Shown here piece by piece: positions 23,293 to 37,400 of a stretch of DNA of 64,000 nucleotides. The notes under the pieces were generated by a model. The model was not told the DNA's origin and ran no database searches. It saw only the letters and a program-made list of their open reading frames with translations. This stretch comes from Xylocopa sonorina (Eukaryota > Arthropoda > Insecta > Hymenoptera > Apidae): the NCBI RefSeq assembly GCF_050948175.1, contig NW_027490226.1:620001-684000 (forward strand), given 5' to 3'. Every line of letters starts with the position of its first letter. Within the stretch, counting starts at the first letter, position 1. The position numbers were made by a program, and so were the translations under genes.

Positions 23293-26200
23293 TCGTAGAC
23301 ATCTGCAAACGCTATTTCCTTGCAAGGAAGTGTCGCATTTACATTCATTTGAATTGTAGACGAGGAATACATGACACTTCGCAAATTATATTATATCGTA
23401 CCATGAAACATAGAAATGAGATGCGATATTGCGTTCTAAGAAGCATCAGAAATCCATTGCTACGATACGTAGACATCTGCAAACGCTATTTCCTAGCGAG
23501 GAAGTGTCGCATTCACATTCATTTGAAGTGTAGACGAGGAATACATAACATTTCGCAAATCATATTATATCTTACTATGAAACATAGAAATGAGATGCGA
23601 TATCGGGTTTTAAGAATCATAAGAACTCTATTGCTACGATACGTAGACATCTGCAAATGCTATTTCCTTGCAAGGAAGTGTCGCATTTACATTCATTTGA
23701 AGTGTAGACGAGGAATACATAACACTTCGCAAATAATATTATATCTTACCATGAAACATAGAAATGAGATGCGATATCGCGTTTTAAGAAGCATTAGAAC
23801 ACTATTGCTACGATAGGTAGACATTTGCAAACGCTATTTCCTTGCAAGGAAGTGTCGCATTTACATTCATTTGAAGTGTAGACGAGGAATACATAACACT
23901 TCGCAAATCATATTATATCTTACCATGAAACATAGAAATGAGATGCGATATCGCGTTTTAAGAAGCATTAGAACACTATTGCTACGATAGGTAGACATTT
24001 GCAAACGCTATTTCCTTGCAAGGAAGTGTCGCATTTACATTCATTTGAATCGTAGACGAGGAATGCATAACACTTCGCAATGAATATTATATCTTATCAT
24101 GAAACATAGAAATGAGATGCGATATCGCTTTTTAAGAATCATAAGAACTCTATTGCTACGATACGTGACATCTGCAAACGCTATTTCCTTGCAAGGAAGT
24201 GTCGCATTATATTCATCTGAAGTGTAGACGAGGAATACATGACACTTCGAAAATCATATCATATCTTACCATGAAACATAGAAATGAGATGCGATATCGC
24301 GTTTTAAGAAGCATTAGAACACTATTGCTACGATAGGTAGATATTTGCAAACGCTATTTCCTTGCAAGGAAGTGTCGCATTTACATTCATTTGAATCGTA
24401 GACGAGGAATGCATAACACTTCGCAATGAATATTATATCTTATCATGAAACATAGAAATGAGATGCGATATCGCTTTTTAAGAATCATAAGAACTCTATT
24501 GCTACGATACGTGACATCTGCAAACGCTATTTCCTTGCAAGGAAGTGTCGCATTATATTCATCTGAAGTGTAGACGAGGAATACATGACACTTCGAAAAT
24601 CATATTATATCTTACCATGAAACATAGAAATGAGATGCGATATCACGTTTTAAAAGCATTAGAAATCTATTGCTACGATACACAGACATCTTCAAACGCT
24701 ATTTCCTAGCAAGGAATTGTCGCATTTACATTCATTTGAAGTGTAGGCGAGGAATACATAACACTTCGCAAATCATATTATACCTTACCATGAAACATAG
24801 GAATGAGATGCGATATCGCGTTTTAAGAATCATAAGATCTCTATTGCTACGATACGTAGACATCCGCAAACGCTATTTCCTTGCAAGGAAGTGTCGCAAT
24901 TACATTCATTTGAAGTGTAGACGAGGAATACATGACACTTCGCAAATCATATTATATCTTACCATGAAACATAGAAATGAGATGCGATATCACGTTTTAA
25001 GAAGCATTAGAAATCTATTGCTACGGTACATAGACATCTGCAAACGCTATTTCCTTGCAAGGAAGTGTCGCATTTACATTCGTTTGAAGTGTAGACGAGG
25101 AATACATGATACTTCGCAAATCATATTATATCTTACCATGAAACATAGAAGTGAGATGCGATATCGCGTTTTAAGAAACATTTGAACTCTATTGCTTCGA
25201 TACGTAGACATTTGCAAACGCTATTTCCTTGCAAGGAAGTGTCGCAATTACATTCATTTGAATCGTAGACGAGGAATACATGATACTTCGCAAATCATAT
25301 TATATCTTACCATGAAGCATAGAAATGAGATGCGATATCGCGTTTTAAGAAGAATTTGAACTCTATTGCTTCGATACGTAGACGTCTGCAAACGCTATTT
25401 CCTTGCAAGGAAGTGTCGCATTTACATTCATTTGAAGTGTAGACGAGGAATACATGGTACTTCGCAAATCATATTATATCTTACCATGAAACACAAAAAT
25501 GAGATGCGATATCGCGTTTTAAGGAGCATTTGAACTTTATTGCTTCGATACGTAGACATCTGCAAACGCTATTTCCTTGCAAGGAAGTGTCGCATTTACA
25601 TTCATTTGAAGTGTAGACGAGGAATACATGATACTTCGCAAATCATATTATATCTTACCATGAAACATAGAATTGAGATGCGATATCGCGTTTTAAGAAA
25701 AATTTGAACTCTATTGCTTCGATACGTAGACATTTGCAAACGCTATTTCCTTGCAAGGATGTGTCGCAATTACATTCATTTGAATCGTAGACGAGGAATA
25801 CATGATACTTAGCAAATCATATTATATCTTACCATGAAACGTAGAAATGAGATGCGATATCGCGTTTCAAGAAGCATTAGAACACTATTGCTACGATAGG
25901 TAGACATTTGCAAACGCTATTTCCTTGCAAGGAAGTGTCGCATTTACATTCGTTTGAAGTGTAGACGAGGAATACATAACACTTCGCAAATCATATTATA
26001 TCTTACCATGAAATATAGAAATGAGATGCGATATCGCGTTTTAAGAAGCATCAGAAATCCATTGCTACGATACGTAGACATCTGCAAACGCTATTTCCTT
26101 ACAAGGAAGTGTCGCATTTACATTCATTTGAAGTGTAGACGAGGAATACATAACACTTCGCAAATCATATTATGTCTTACCATGAAGCATAGAAATGAGA

Positions 26201-28159
26201 TGCGATATCGCGTTTTAAGAAGCATTAGAACTCTATTGCAACGATACCTAGACATCTGCAGACGCTATATCCTACCAAGCAAGTGTCGCATTTACATTCA
26301 TTGGAATCGTAGACGAGGAATGCATAACACTTCGCAAATCGTATTATACCTTACCGAGAAACATAGAAATGAGAAGCAATATCGCGTTTAAAGAATCATA
26401 AGAACTCTATTGCTACGATACGTAGACATTTGCAAACGCTATTTCCTTGCAAGTAAGTGTCGCATTTACATTCATTTGAAGTGTAGACGAGGGATACATA
26501 ACACTTCGCAAATCATATTATATCTTACCATGAAACATAGAAATGAGATGGGATATCGCGTTTTAAGAAGCATTAGAACTCTATTGCTACGATACCTAGA
26601 CATCTGCAGACGCTATTTCCTAGCTCGGAAGTGTCGCATTTACATTCATTTGAAGTGTAGACGAGGTATACATGACACTTCGCAAATCATATTATATCTT
26701 ACCATGAAACATAGAAATGAGATGCGATATCGCGTTTTAGGAAGCACTAGAACTCTATTGCTACGATAGGTAGACATCTGCAAACGCTATTTCCTTGCGA
26801 GGAAGTGTCGCATTTACATTCACTTGAATCGTAGACGAGGAATGCATAACACTTCGCAATGAATATTATATCTTATCATGAAACATAGATATGAGATGCA
26901 ATATCTCGTTTTAAGAAGCATTTGAACTCTATTGCTTCGATACGTAGACATCAGCAAACGCTATATCCTTGCACGGAAGTGTCGCATTTACATTCATTTG
27001 AAGTGTAGACGAGGAATACATAACACTTCGCAAATCATATTATATCTTACCATGAAACATAGAAATGAGATGCGATATCGCGTCTTAAGAATCATATAAA
27101 CTCTATTGCTACGATACGTAGACATCTGCAAACGCAATTTCCTTGCAAGGAAGTGTCGCATTTACATTCATTTGAAGTGTAGACGAGGAATACATGATAC
27201 TTCGCAAATCATATTATATCTTACCATGAAACATAGAAGTGAGATGCGATATCGCGTTTTAAGAAACATTTGAACTCTATTGCTTCGATACGTAGACATT
27301 TGCAAACGCTATTTCCTTGCAAGGAAGTGTCGCAATTACATTCATTTGAATCGTAGACGAGGAATACATGATACTTCGCAAATCATATTATATCTTACCA
27401 TGAAGCATAGAAATGAGATGCGATATCGCGTTTTAAGAAGAATTTGAACTCTATTGCTTCGATACGTAGACGTCTGCAAACGCTATTTCCTTGCAAGGAA
27501 GTGTCGCATTTACATTCATTTGAAGTGTAGACGAGGAATACATGGTACTTCGCAAATCATATTATATCTTACCATGAAACACAAAAATGAGATGCGATAT
27601 CGCGTTTTAAGGAGCATTTGAACTTTATTGCTTCGATACGTAGACATATGCAAACGCTATTTCCTTGCAAGGAAGTGTCGCATTTACATTCATTTGAAGT
27701 GTAGACGAGGAATACATGATACTTCGCAAATCATATTATATCTTACCATGAAACATAAAAATGAGATGCGATATCGCGTTTTAAGGAGCATTTGAACTTT
27801 ATTGCTTTGATACGTAGACATCTGCAAACGCTATTTCCTTGCAAGGAAGTGTCGCATTTACATTCATTTGAAGTGTAGACGAGGAATACATGACACTTCG
27901 CAAATCATATTATATCGTACCATGAAACATAGAAATGAGATGCGATATTGCGTTCTAAGAAGCATCAGAAATCCATTGCTACGATACGTAGACATCTGCA
28001 AATGCTATTTCCTAGCGAGGAAGTGTCGCATTCACATTCATTTGAAGTGTAGACGAGGAATACATAACACTTCGCAATGAATATTATATCTTATCTTGAA
28101 ACATAGATATGAGATGCAATATCTCGTTTTAAGAAGCATTTGAACTCTATTGCTTCGAT

Positions 28160-28334
28160 ACGTAGACGTCTGCAAGCGCTACTTCCTTGCAAGGAAGTGT
28201 CGCATTTACATTCCTTTGAAGCGTAGACGAGGAATACATGATACTTCGCAAATCATATTATATCTTACCATGAAACATAGAAATGAGTTGCGATATCGGG
28301 GTTTTAAGAAGCATTAGAAAGTTATTGCTACGAT
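28160..28334. repeat. 175-bp insertion variant monomer
   Basis: One base longer than consensus, from GATATCGGGGTTTTAAG where others have GATATCGCGTTTTAAG. The same variant marks equivalent positions in later HOR copies (about 36299, 46559, 48648, 53869 and 62043), and a second monomer in the unit carries it too (about 29866, 38215, 55785 and 63957). It is a convenient landmark for aligning the copies. Confidence 0.8.
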
Positions 28335-30304
28335 ACGTAGACATCTGCAAACGCTTTTTCCTAGCGGGGAAGTATCGCATTCACATTCATTTGAAGTGTA
28401 GACGAAGAATACACAACACTTCGCAAATCATGTTATATCTTACCATGGAACATAGAAATGAGATGCGATATCACGTTTTAAGAATCATATGAACTCTATT
28501 GCTTCGACACGTAGACATCTGCAAACGCTATATCCTTGCAAGGAAGTGTCGCATTTACATTCATATGAAGTGTAGACGAGGAATACATAACACTTCGCAA
28601 ATCATATTATATCTTACCATGAAACATAGAAATGAGATGCGATATCGCGTTCTAAGAAGCATCAGAAATCCATTGCTACGATACGTAGACATCTGCAAAC
28701 GCTATTTCCTTGCAAGGACGTGTCGCAATTACATTCATTTGAATCGTAGACGAGGAATACATAATACTTCGCAAATCATATTATATCTTACCATGAAACA
28801 TAGAAATGAGATGCGATATCGCGTTTTTAGAAGCATTAGAACACTATTGCTACGATAGGTAGACATTTGCAAACGCTATTTCCTTGTAAGGAAGTGTCGC
28901 ATTTACATTCGTTTGAAGTGTAGACGAGGAATACATAACACTTCGCAAATCATATTATATCTTACCATGAAATATAGAAATGAGATGCGATATCGCGTTT
29001 TAAGAATTATAAGAACTCTATTGCTACGATACGTAGACATCTGCAAACGCAATTTCCTTGCAAGGAAGTGTCGCATTTACATTCATTTGAAGTGTAGACG
29101 AGGAATACATGATACTTCGCAAATCATATTATATCTTACCATGAAACATAGAAATGAGATGCGATATTGCGTTTTAAGAAGCTTTAGAACTCTATTGCTA
29201 CGATACGTAGACATCTGCAAACGCTATTTCTTAGCGAGGAAGTGTCGCATTCACATTCATTTGAAGTGTAGACGAGGAATACATAACACTTCGCAATGAA
29301 TATTATATCTTATCATGAAACATAGATATGAGATGCAATATCTCGTTTTAAGAAGCATTTGAACTCCATTGCTTCGATACGTAGACGTCTGCAAACGCTA
29401 TTTCCTTGCAAGGAAGTGTCGCATTTACATTCCATTGAAGTGTAGACGAGGAATACATGATACTTCGCAAATCATATTATACCTTACCATGAAACATAGA
29501 AATGAGATGCGATATCGCGTTTTAAGAAGAATTTGAACTCTATTGCTTCGATACGTAGACGTCTGCAAACGCTATTTCCTTGCAAGGAAGTGTCGCATTT
29601 ACATTCATTTGAAGTGTAGACGAGGAATACATGACACTTCGCAAATCATATTATATCGTACCATGAAACATAGAAATGAGATGCGATATTGCGTTCTAAG
29701 AAGCATCAGAAATCCATTGCTTCGATACGTAGACGTCTGCAAACGCTACTTCCTTGCAAGGAAGTGTCGCATTTACATTCCTTTGAAGCGTAGACGAGGA
29801 ATACATGATACTTCGCAAATCATATTATATCTTACCATGAAACATAGAAACGAGTTGCGATATCGGGGTTTTAAGAAGCATTAGAAAGTTATTGCTACGA
29901 TACGTAGACATCTGCAAACTCTGTTTCCTAGCGGGGAAGTATCGCATTTACATTCGTTTGAAGTGTAGACGAGGAATACATAACACTTCGCAAATCATAT
30001 TATATCTTACCATGAAACATAGAAATGAGATCCGATATCGCGTTTTAAGAATTATAAGAACTCTATTGCTACGATACGTAGACATCTGCAAACGCTATTT
30101 CCTTGCAAGGAAGTGTCGCACTTACATTCATTTGAAGTGTAGACGAGGAATACATGACACTTCGCATATCATATTATATCTTACCATGAAACATAGAAAT
30201 GAGATGCGATATCGCGTTCTAAGAAGCTTCAGAAATCCATTGCTACAATACGTAGACATCTGCAAACGCTATTTCCTTGCCAGGAAGTGTCGCATTTACA
30301 TTCA

Positions 30305-31003
30305 TTTGAAATGTAGACGAGGAATACATATCACTTCGCAAATCATATTATACCTTACCATGAAACATAGAAATGAGATGCGATATCGCGTTTTAAGAAT
30401 CATATGAACTCTATTGCTGCGATACGTAGACATCTGCAGACGCTATTTCCTTGCAAGGAAGTGTCGCATTTACATTCATTTGAAGTGTAGACGAGGATTA
30501 CATAACACTTCGCAAATCATATTATATCTTACCATGAAACATAGAAATGAGATGCGATATCGCGTTTTAAGAAGCTTTAGAACTCTATTGCTACGATACG
30601 TAGACATCTGCAAACGCTATTTCTTAGCGAGGAAGTGTCGCATTCACATTCATTTGAAATGTAGACGAGGAATACATATCACTTCGCAAATCATATTATA
30701 CCTTACCATGAAACATAGAAATGAGATGCGATATCGCGTTTTAAGAATCATAAGAACTCTATTGCTGCGATACGTAGACATCTGCAAACGCTATTTCCTT
30801 GCAAGGAAGTGTCGCATTTACATTCATTTGAAGTGTAGACGAGGATTACATAACACTTCGCAAATCATATTATATCTTACCATGAAACATAGAAATGAGA
30901 TGCGATATCGCGTTTTAAGAAGCTTTAGAACTCTATTGCTACGATACGTAGACATCTGCAAACGCTATTTCTTAGCGAGGAAGTGTCGCATTCACATTCA
31001 TTT
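30305..31003. repeat. Doubled dimer, 348-bp period
   Basis: Within H1 the sequence repeats at 348 bp: GAGGATTACATAAC occurs at about 30494 and 30842, and GAAATGTAGACG at about 30307 and 30655. Only about two substitutions separate the halves (CATATGAAC against CATAAGAAC, CTGCAGACG against CTGCAAACG). Equivalent blocks lie near 38654-39352 in H2 and 56224-56922 in H3. Confidence 0.82.
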
Positions 31004-31467
31004 GAAGTGTAGACGAGGAATACATAACACTTCGCAATGAATATTATATCTTATCATGAAACATTGATATGAGATGCAATATCTCGTTTTAAGAAGCATT
31101 TGAACTCTTTTGCTTCGATACGTAGCCATCTGCAAACGCTATTTCCTTGCAAGGAAGTGTCGCATTTACATTCATTTGAAGTGTAGACGAGGAATACATA
31201 ACACCTCGCAAATCATATTATACCTTACCGTGAAACATAGAAATGAGAAGCAATATCGCGTTTTATGAATCATAAGAACTCTATTGCTACGATACGTAGA
31301 TATCTGCAAACGCTACTTCCTTGCAAGGAAGTGTCGCATTTACATTCATTTGGAGTGTAGACGAGGAATACATGATACTTCGCATATCATATTATATCTT
31401 ACCATGAAACATAAAAATGAGATGCGATATCGCGTTTTAAGAAGCATTTGAACTTTATTGCTTCGAT

Positions 31468-34400
31468 TCGTAGACATCTGCAAACGCTATTTCCTTGCAA
31501 GGAAGTGTCGCATTTACATTCATTTGAATTGTAGACGAGGAATACATGACACTTCGCAAATTATATTATATCGTACCATGAAACATAGAAATGAGATGCG
31601 ATATTGCGTTCTAAGAAGCATCAGAAATCCATTGCTACGATACGTAGACATCTGCAAACGCTATTTCCTAGCGAGGAAGTGTCGCATTCACATTCATTTG
31701 AAGTGTAGACGAGGAATACATAACATTTCGCAAATCATATTATATCTTACTATGAAACATAGAAATGAGATGCGATATCGGGTTTTAAGAATCATAAGAA
31801 CTCTATTGCTACGATACGTAGACATCTGCAAATGCTATTTCCTTGCAAGGAAGTGTCGCATTTACATTCATTTGAAGTGTAGACGAGGAATACATAACAC
31901 TTCGCAAATAATATTATATCTTACCATGAAACATAGAAATGAGATGCGATATCGCGTTTTAAGAAGCATTAGAACACTATTGCTACGATAGGTAGACATT
32001 TGCAAACGCTATTTCCTTGCAAGGAAGTGTCGCATTTACATTCATTTGAAGTGTAGACGAGGAATACATAACACTTCGCAAATCATATTATATCTTACCA
32101 TGAAACATAGAAATGAGATGCGATATCGCGTTTTAAGAAGCATTAGAACACTATTGCTACGATAGGTAGACATTTGCAAACGCTATTTCCTTGCAAGGAA
32201 GTGTCGCATTTACATTCATTTGAATCGTAGACGAGGAATGCATAACACTTCGCAATGAATATTATATCTTATCATGAAACATAGAAATGAGATGCGATAT
32301 CGCTTTTTAAGAATCATAAGAACTCTATTGCTACGATACGTGACATCTGCAAACGCTATTTCCTTGCAAGGAAGTGTCGCATTATATTCATCTGAAGTGT
32401 AGACGAGGAATACATGACACTTCGAAAATCATATCATATCTTACCATGAAACATAGAAATGAGATGCGATATCGCGTTTTAAGAAGCATTAGAACACTAT
32501 TGCTACGATAGGTAGATATTTGCAAACGCTATTTCCTTGCAAGGAAGTGTCGCATTTACATTCATTTGAATCGTAGACGAGGAATGCATAACACTTCGCA
32601 ATGAATATTATATCTTATCATGAAACATAGAAATGAGATGCGATATCGCTTTTTAAGAATCATAAGAACTCTATTGCTACGATACGTGACATCTGCAAAC
32701 GCTATTTCCTTGCAAGGAAGTGTCGCATTATATTCATCTGAAGTGTAGACGAGGAATACATGACACTTCGAAAATCATATCATATCTTACCATGAAACAT
32801 AGAAATGAGATGCGATATCACGTTTTAAAAGCATTAGAAATCTATTGCTACGATACACAGACATCTTCAAACGCTATTTCCTAGCAAGGAAGTGTCGCAT
32901 TTACATTCATTTGAAGTGTAGGCGAGGAATACATAACACTTCGCAAATCATATTATACCTTACCATGAAACATAGAAATGAGATGCGATATCACGTTTTA
33001 AGAAGCATTAGAAATCTATTGCTACGGTACATAGACATCTGCAAACGCTATTTCCTTGCAAGGAAGTGTCGCATTTACATTCGTTTGAAGTGTAGACGAG
33101 GAATACATGATACTTCGCAAATCATATTATATCTTACCATGAAACATAGAAGAGAGATGCGATATCGCGTTTTAAGAAACATTTGAACTCTATTGCTTCG
33201 ATACGTAGACATTTGCAAACGCTATTTCCTTGCAAGGAAGTGTCGCAATTACATTCATTTGAATCGTAGACGAGGAATACATGATACTTCGCAAATCATA
33301 TTATATCTTACCATGAAGCATAGAAATGAGATGCGATATCGCGTTTTAAGAAGAATTTGAACTCTATTGCTTCGATACGTAGACGTCTGCAAACGCTATT
33401 TCCTTGCAAGGAAGTGTCGCATTTACATTCATTTGAAGTGTAGACGAGGAATACATGGTACTTCGCAAATCATATTATATCTTACCATGAAACACAAAAA
33501 TGAGATGCGATATCGCGTTTTAAGGAGCATTTGAACTTTATTGCTTCGATACGTAGACATCTGCAAACGCTATTTCCTTGCAAGGAAGTGTCGCATTTAC
33601 ATTCATTTGAAGTGTAGACGAGGAATACATGATACTTCGCAAATCATATTATATCTTACCATGAAACATAGAATTGAGATGCGATATCGCGTTTTAAGAA
33701 AAATTTGAACTCTATTGCTTCGATACGTAGACATTTGCAAACGCTATTTCCTTGCAAGGATGTGTCGCAATTACATTCATTTGAATCGTAGACGAGGAAT
33801 ACATGATACTTAGCAAATCATATTATATCTTACCATGAAACGTAGAAATGAGATGCGATATCGCGTTTCAAGAAGCATTAGAACACTATTGCTACGATAG
33901 GTAGACATTTGCAAACGCTATTTCCTTGCAAGGAAGTGTCGCATTTACATTCGTTTGAAGTGTAGACGAGGAATACATAACACTTAGCAAATCATATTAT
34001 ATCTTACCATGAAATATAGAAATGAGATGCGATATCGCGTTTTAAGAAGCATCAGAAATCCATTGCTACGATACGTAGACATCTGCAAACGCTATTTCCT
34101 TACAAGGAAGTGTCGCATTTACATTCATTTGAAGTGTAGACGAGGAATACATAACACTTCGCAAATCATATTATGTCTTACCATGAAGCATAGAAATGAG
34201 ATGCGATATCGCGTTTTAAGAAGCATTAGAACTCTATTGCAACGATACCTAGACATCTGCAGACGCTATTTCCTACCAAGCAAGTGTCGCATTTACATTC
34301 ATTGGAATCGTAGACGAGGAATGCATAACACTTCGCAAATCGTATTATACCTTACCGAGAAACATAGAAATGAGAAGCAATATCGCGTTTAAAGAATCAT

Positions 34401-37400
34401 AAGAACTCTATTGCTACGATACGTAGACATTTGCAAACGCTATTTCCTTGCAAGTAAGTGTCGCATTTACATTCATTTGAAGTGTAGACGAGGGATACAT
34501 AACACTTCGCAAATCATATTATATCTTACCATGAAACATAGAAATGAGATGGGATATCGCGTTTTAAGAAGCATTAGAACTCTATTGCTACGATACCTAG
34601 ACATCTGCAGACGCTATTTCCTAGCTCGGAAGTGTCGCATTTACATTCATTTGAAGTGTAGACGAGGTATACATGACACTTCGCAAATCATATTATATCT
34701 TACCATGAAACATAGAAATGAGATGCGATATCGCGTTTTAGGAAGCACTAGAACTCTATTGCTACGATAGGTAGACATCTGCAAACGCTATTTCCTTGCG
34801 AGGAAGTGTCGCATTTACATTCACTTGAATCGTAGACGAGGAATGCATAACACTTCGCAATGAATATTATATCTTATCATGAAACATAGATATGAGATGC
34901 AATATCTCGTTTTAAGAAGCATTTGAACTCTATTGCTTCGATACGTAGACATCAGCAAACGCTATATCCTTGCACGGAAGTGTCGCATTTACATTCATTT
35001 GAAGTGTAGACGAGGAATACATAACACTTCGCAAATCATATTATATCTTACCATGAAACATAGAAATGAGATGCGATATCGCGTCTTAAGAATCATATAA
35101 ACTCTATTGCTACGATACGTAGACATCTGCAAACGCAATTTCCTTGCAAGGAAGTGTCGCATTTACATTCATTTGAAGTGTAGACGAGGAATACATGATA
35201 CTTCGCAAATCATATTATATCTTACCATGAAACATAGAAGTGAGATGCGATATCGCGTTTTAAGAAACATTTGAACTCTATTGCTTCGATACGTAGACAT
35301 TTGCAAACGCTATTTCCTTGCAAGGAAGTGTCGCAATTACATTCATTTGAATCGTAGACGAGGAATACATGATACTTCGCAAATCATATTATATCTTACC
35401 ATGAAGCATAGAAATGAGATGCGATATCGCGTTTTAAGAAGAATTTGAACTCTATTGCTTCGATACGTAGACGTCTGCAAACGCTATTTCCTTGCAAGGA
35501 AGTGTCGCATTTACATTCATTTGAAGTGTAGACGAGGAATACATGGTACTTCGCAAATCATATTATATCTTACCATGAAACACAAAAATGAGATGCGATA
35601 TCGCGTTTTAAGGAGCATTTGAACTTTATTGCTTCGATACGTAGACATCTGCAAACGCTATTTCCTTGCAAGGAAGTGTCGCATTTACATTCATTTGAAG
35701 TGTAGACGAGGAATACATGATACTTCGCAAATCATATTATATCTTACCATGAAACATAAAAATGAGATGCGATATCGCGTTTTAAGGAGCATTTGAACTT
35801 TATTGCTTTGATACGTAGACATCTGCAAACGCTATTTCCTTGCAAGGAAGTGTCGCATTTACATTCATTTGAAGTGTAGACGAGGAATACATGACACTTC
35901 GCAAATCATATTATATCGTACCATGAAACATAGAAATGAGATGCGATATTGCGTTCTAAGAAGCATCAGAAATCCATTGCTACGATACGTAGACATCTGC
36001 AAATGCTATTTCCTAGCGAGGAAGTGTCGCATTCACATTCATTTGAAGTGTAGACGAGGAATACATAACACTTCGCAATGAATATTATATCTTATCTTGA
36101 AACATAGATATGAGATGCAATATCTCGTTTTAAGAAGCATTTGAACTCTATTGCTTCGATACGTAGACGTCTGCAAGCGCTACTTCCTTGCAAGGAAGTG
36201 TCGCATTTACATTCCTTTGAAGCGTAGACGAGGAATACATGATACTTCGCAAATCATATTATATCTTACCATGAAACATAGAAATGAGTTGCGATATCGG
36301 GGTTTTAAGAAGCATTAGAAAGTTATTGCTACGATACGTAGACATCTGCAAACGCTGTTTCCTAGCGGGGAAGTATCGCATTCACATTCATTTGAAGTGT
36401 AGACGAAGAATACACAACACTTCGCAAATCATGTTATATCTTACCATGGAACATAGAAATGAGATGCGATATCACGTTTTAAGAATCATATGAACTCTAT
36501 TGCTTCGACACGTAGACATCTGCAAACGCTATATCCTTGCAAGGAAGTGTCGCATTTACATTCATATGAAGTGTAGACGAGGAATACATAACACTTCGCA
36601 AATCATATTATATCTTACCATGAAACGTAGAAATGAGATGCGATATCGCGTTTTAAGAATCATATAAACTCTATTGCTACGATACGTAGACATCTGCAAA
36701 CTCTATTTCCTTGCAAGGAAGTGTCGCATTTACATTCATTTGTAGTGTAGACGAGGAATACATGATACTTCGCAAATCATATTATATCTTACCATGAAAC
36801 ATAGAAATGAGATGCGATATCGCGTTCTAAGAAGCATCAGAAATCCATTGCTACGATACGTAGACATCTGCAAACGCTATTTCCTTGCAAGGACGTGTCG
36901 CAATTACATTCATTTGAATCGTAGACGAGGAATACATAATACTTCGCAAATCATATTATATCTTACCATGAAACATAGAAATGAGATGCGATATCGCGTT
37001 TTTAGAAGCATTAGAACACTATTGCTACGATAGGTAGACATTTGCAAACGCTATTTCCTTGTAAGGAAGTGTCGCATTTACATTCGTTTGAAGTGTAGAC
37101 GAGGAATACATAACACTTCGCAAATCATATTATATCTTACCATGAAATATAGAAATGAGATGCGATATCGCGTTTTAAGAAGCATCAGAAATCCATTGCT
37201 ACGATACGTAGACATCTGCAAACGCTATTTCCTTGCAAGGAAGTGTCGCATTTACATTCGTTTGAAGTGTAGACGAGGAATGCATAACACTTCGCAAATC
37301 ATATTATATCTTACCATGAAACATAGAAATGAGATCCGATATCGCGTTTTAAGAATTATAAGAACTCTATTGCTACGATACGTAGACATCTGCAAACGCA

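Larger units (their letters stand above)
23293..31467. repeat. Domain II HOR, copy H1 (47 monomers, 8175 bp)
   Basis: The simplest complete copy of the large unit. Its length is 47 monomers minus 3 bp, made of five 1-bp losses near 24160-24650 and two 1-bp gains at about 28298 and 29866 (the GGGG variants). Order of landmarks: CTTCGATTCG start, a doubled dimer with short monomers (23989-24679), monomers with CATGATACTTCGC, a CACGGAAG monomer near 26970, ATCGGGG monomers, and a doubled dimer with GAGGATTACATAAC (30305-31003). Compared with H2 it lacks one monomer near 28640 and one near 29005. Confidence 0.85.

Noticed and set aside
30414..31040. Open frames of 60-208 codons all along the + strand as protein-coding genes
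   Set aside because: All are the same stop-free frame of the 174-bp monomer, begin and end at random type-2 variants, have no promoter or start context, and vary like the surrounding DNA.
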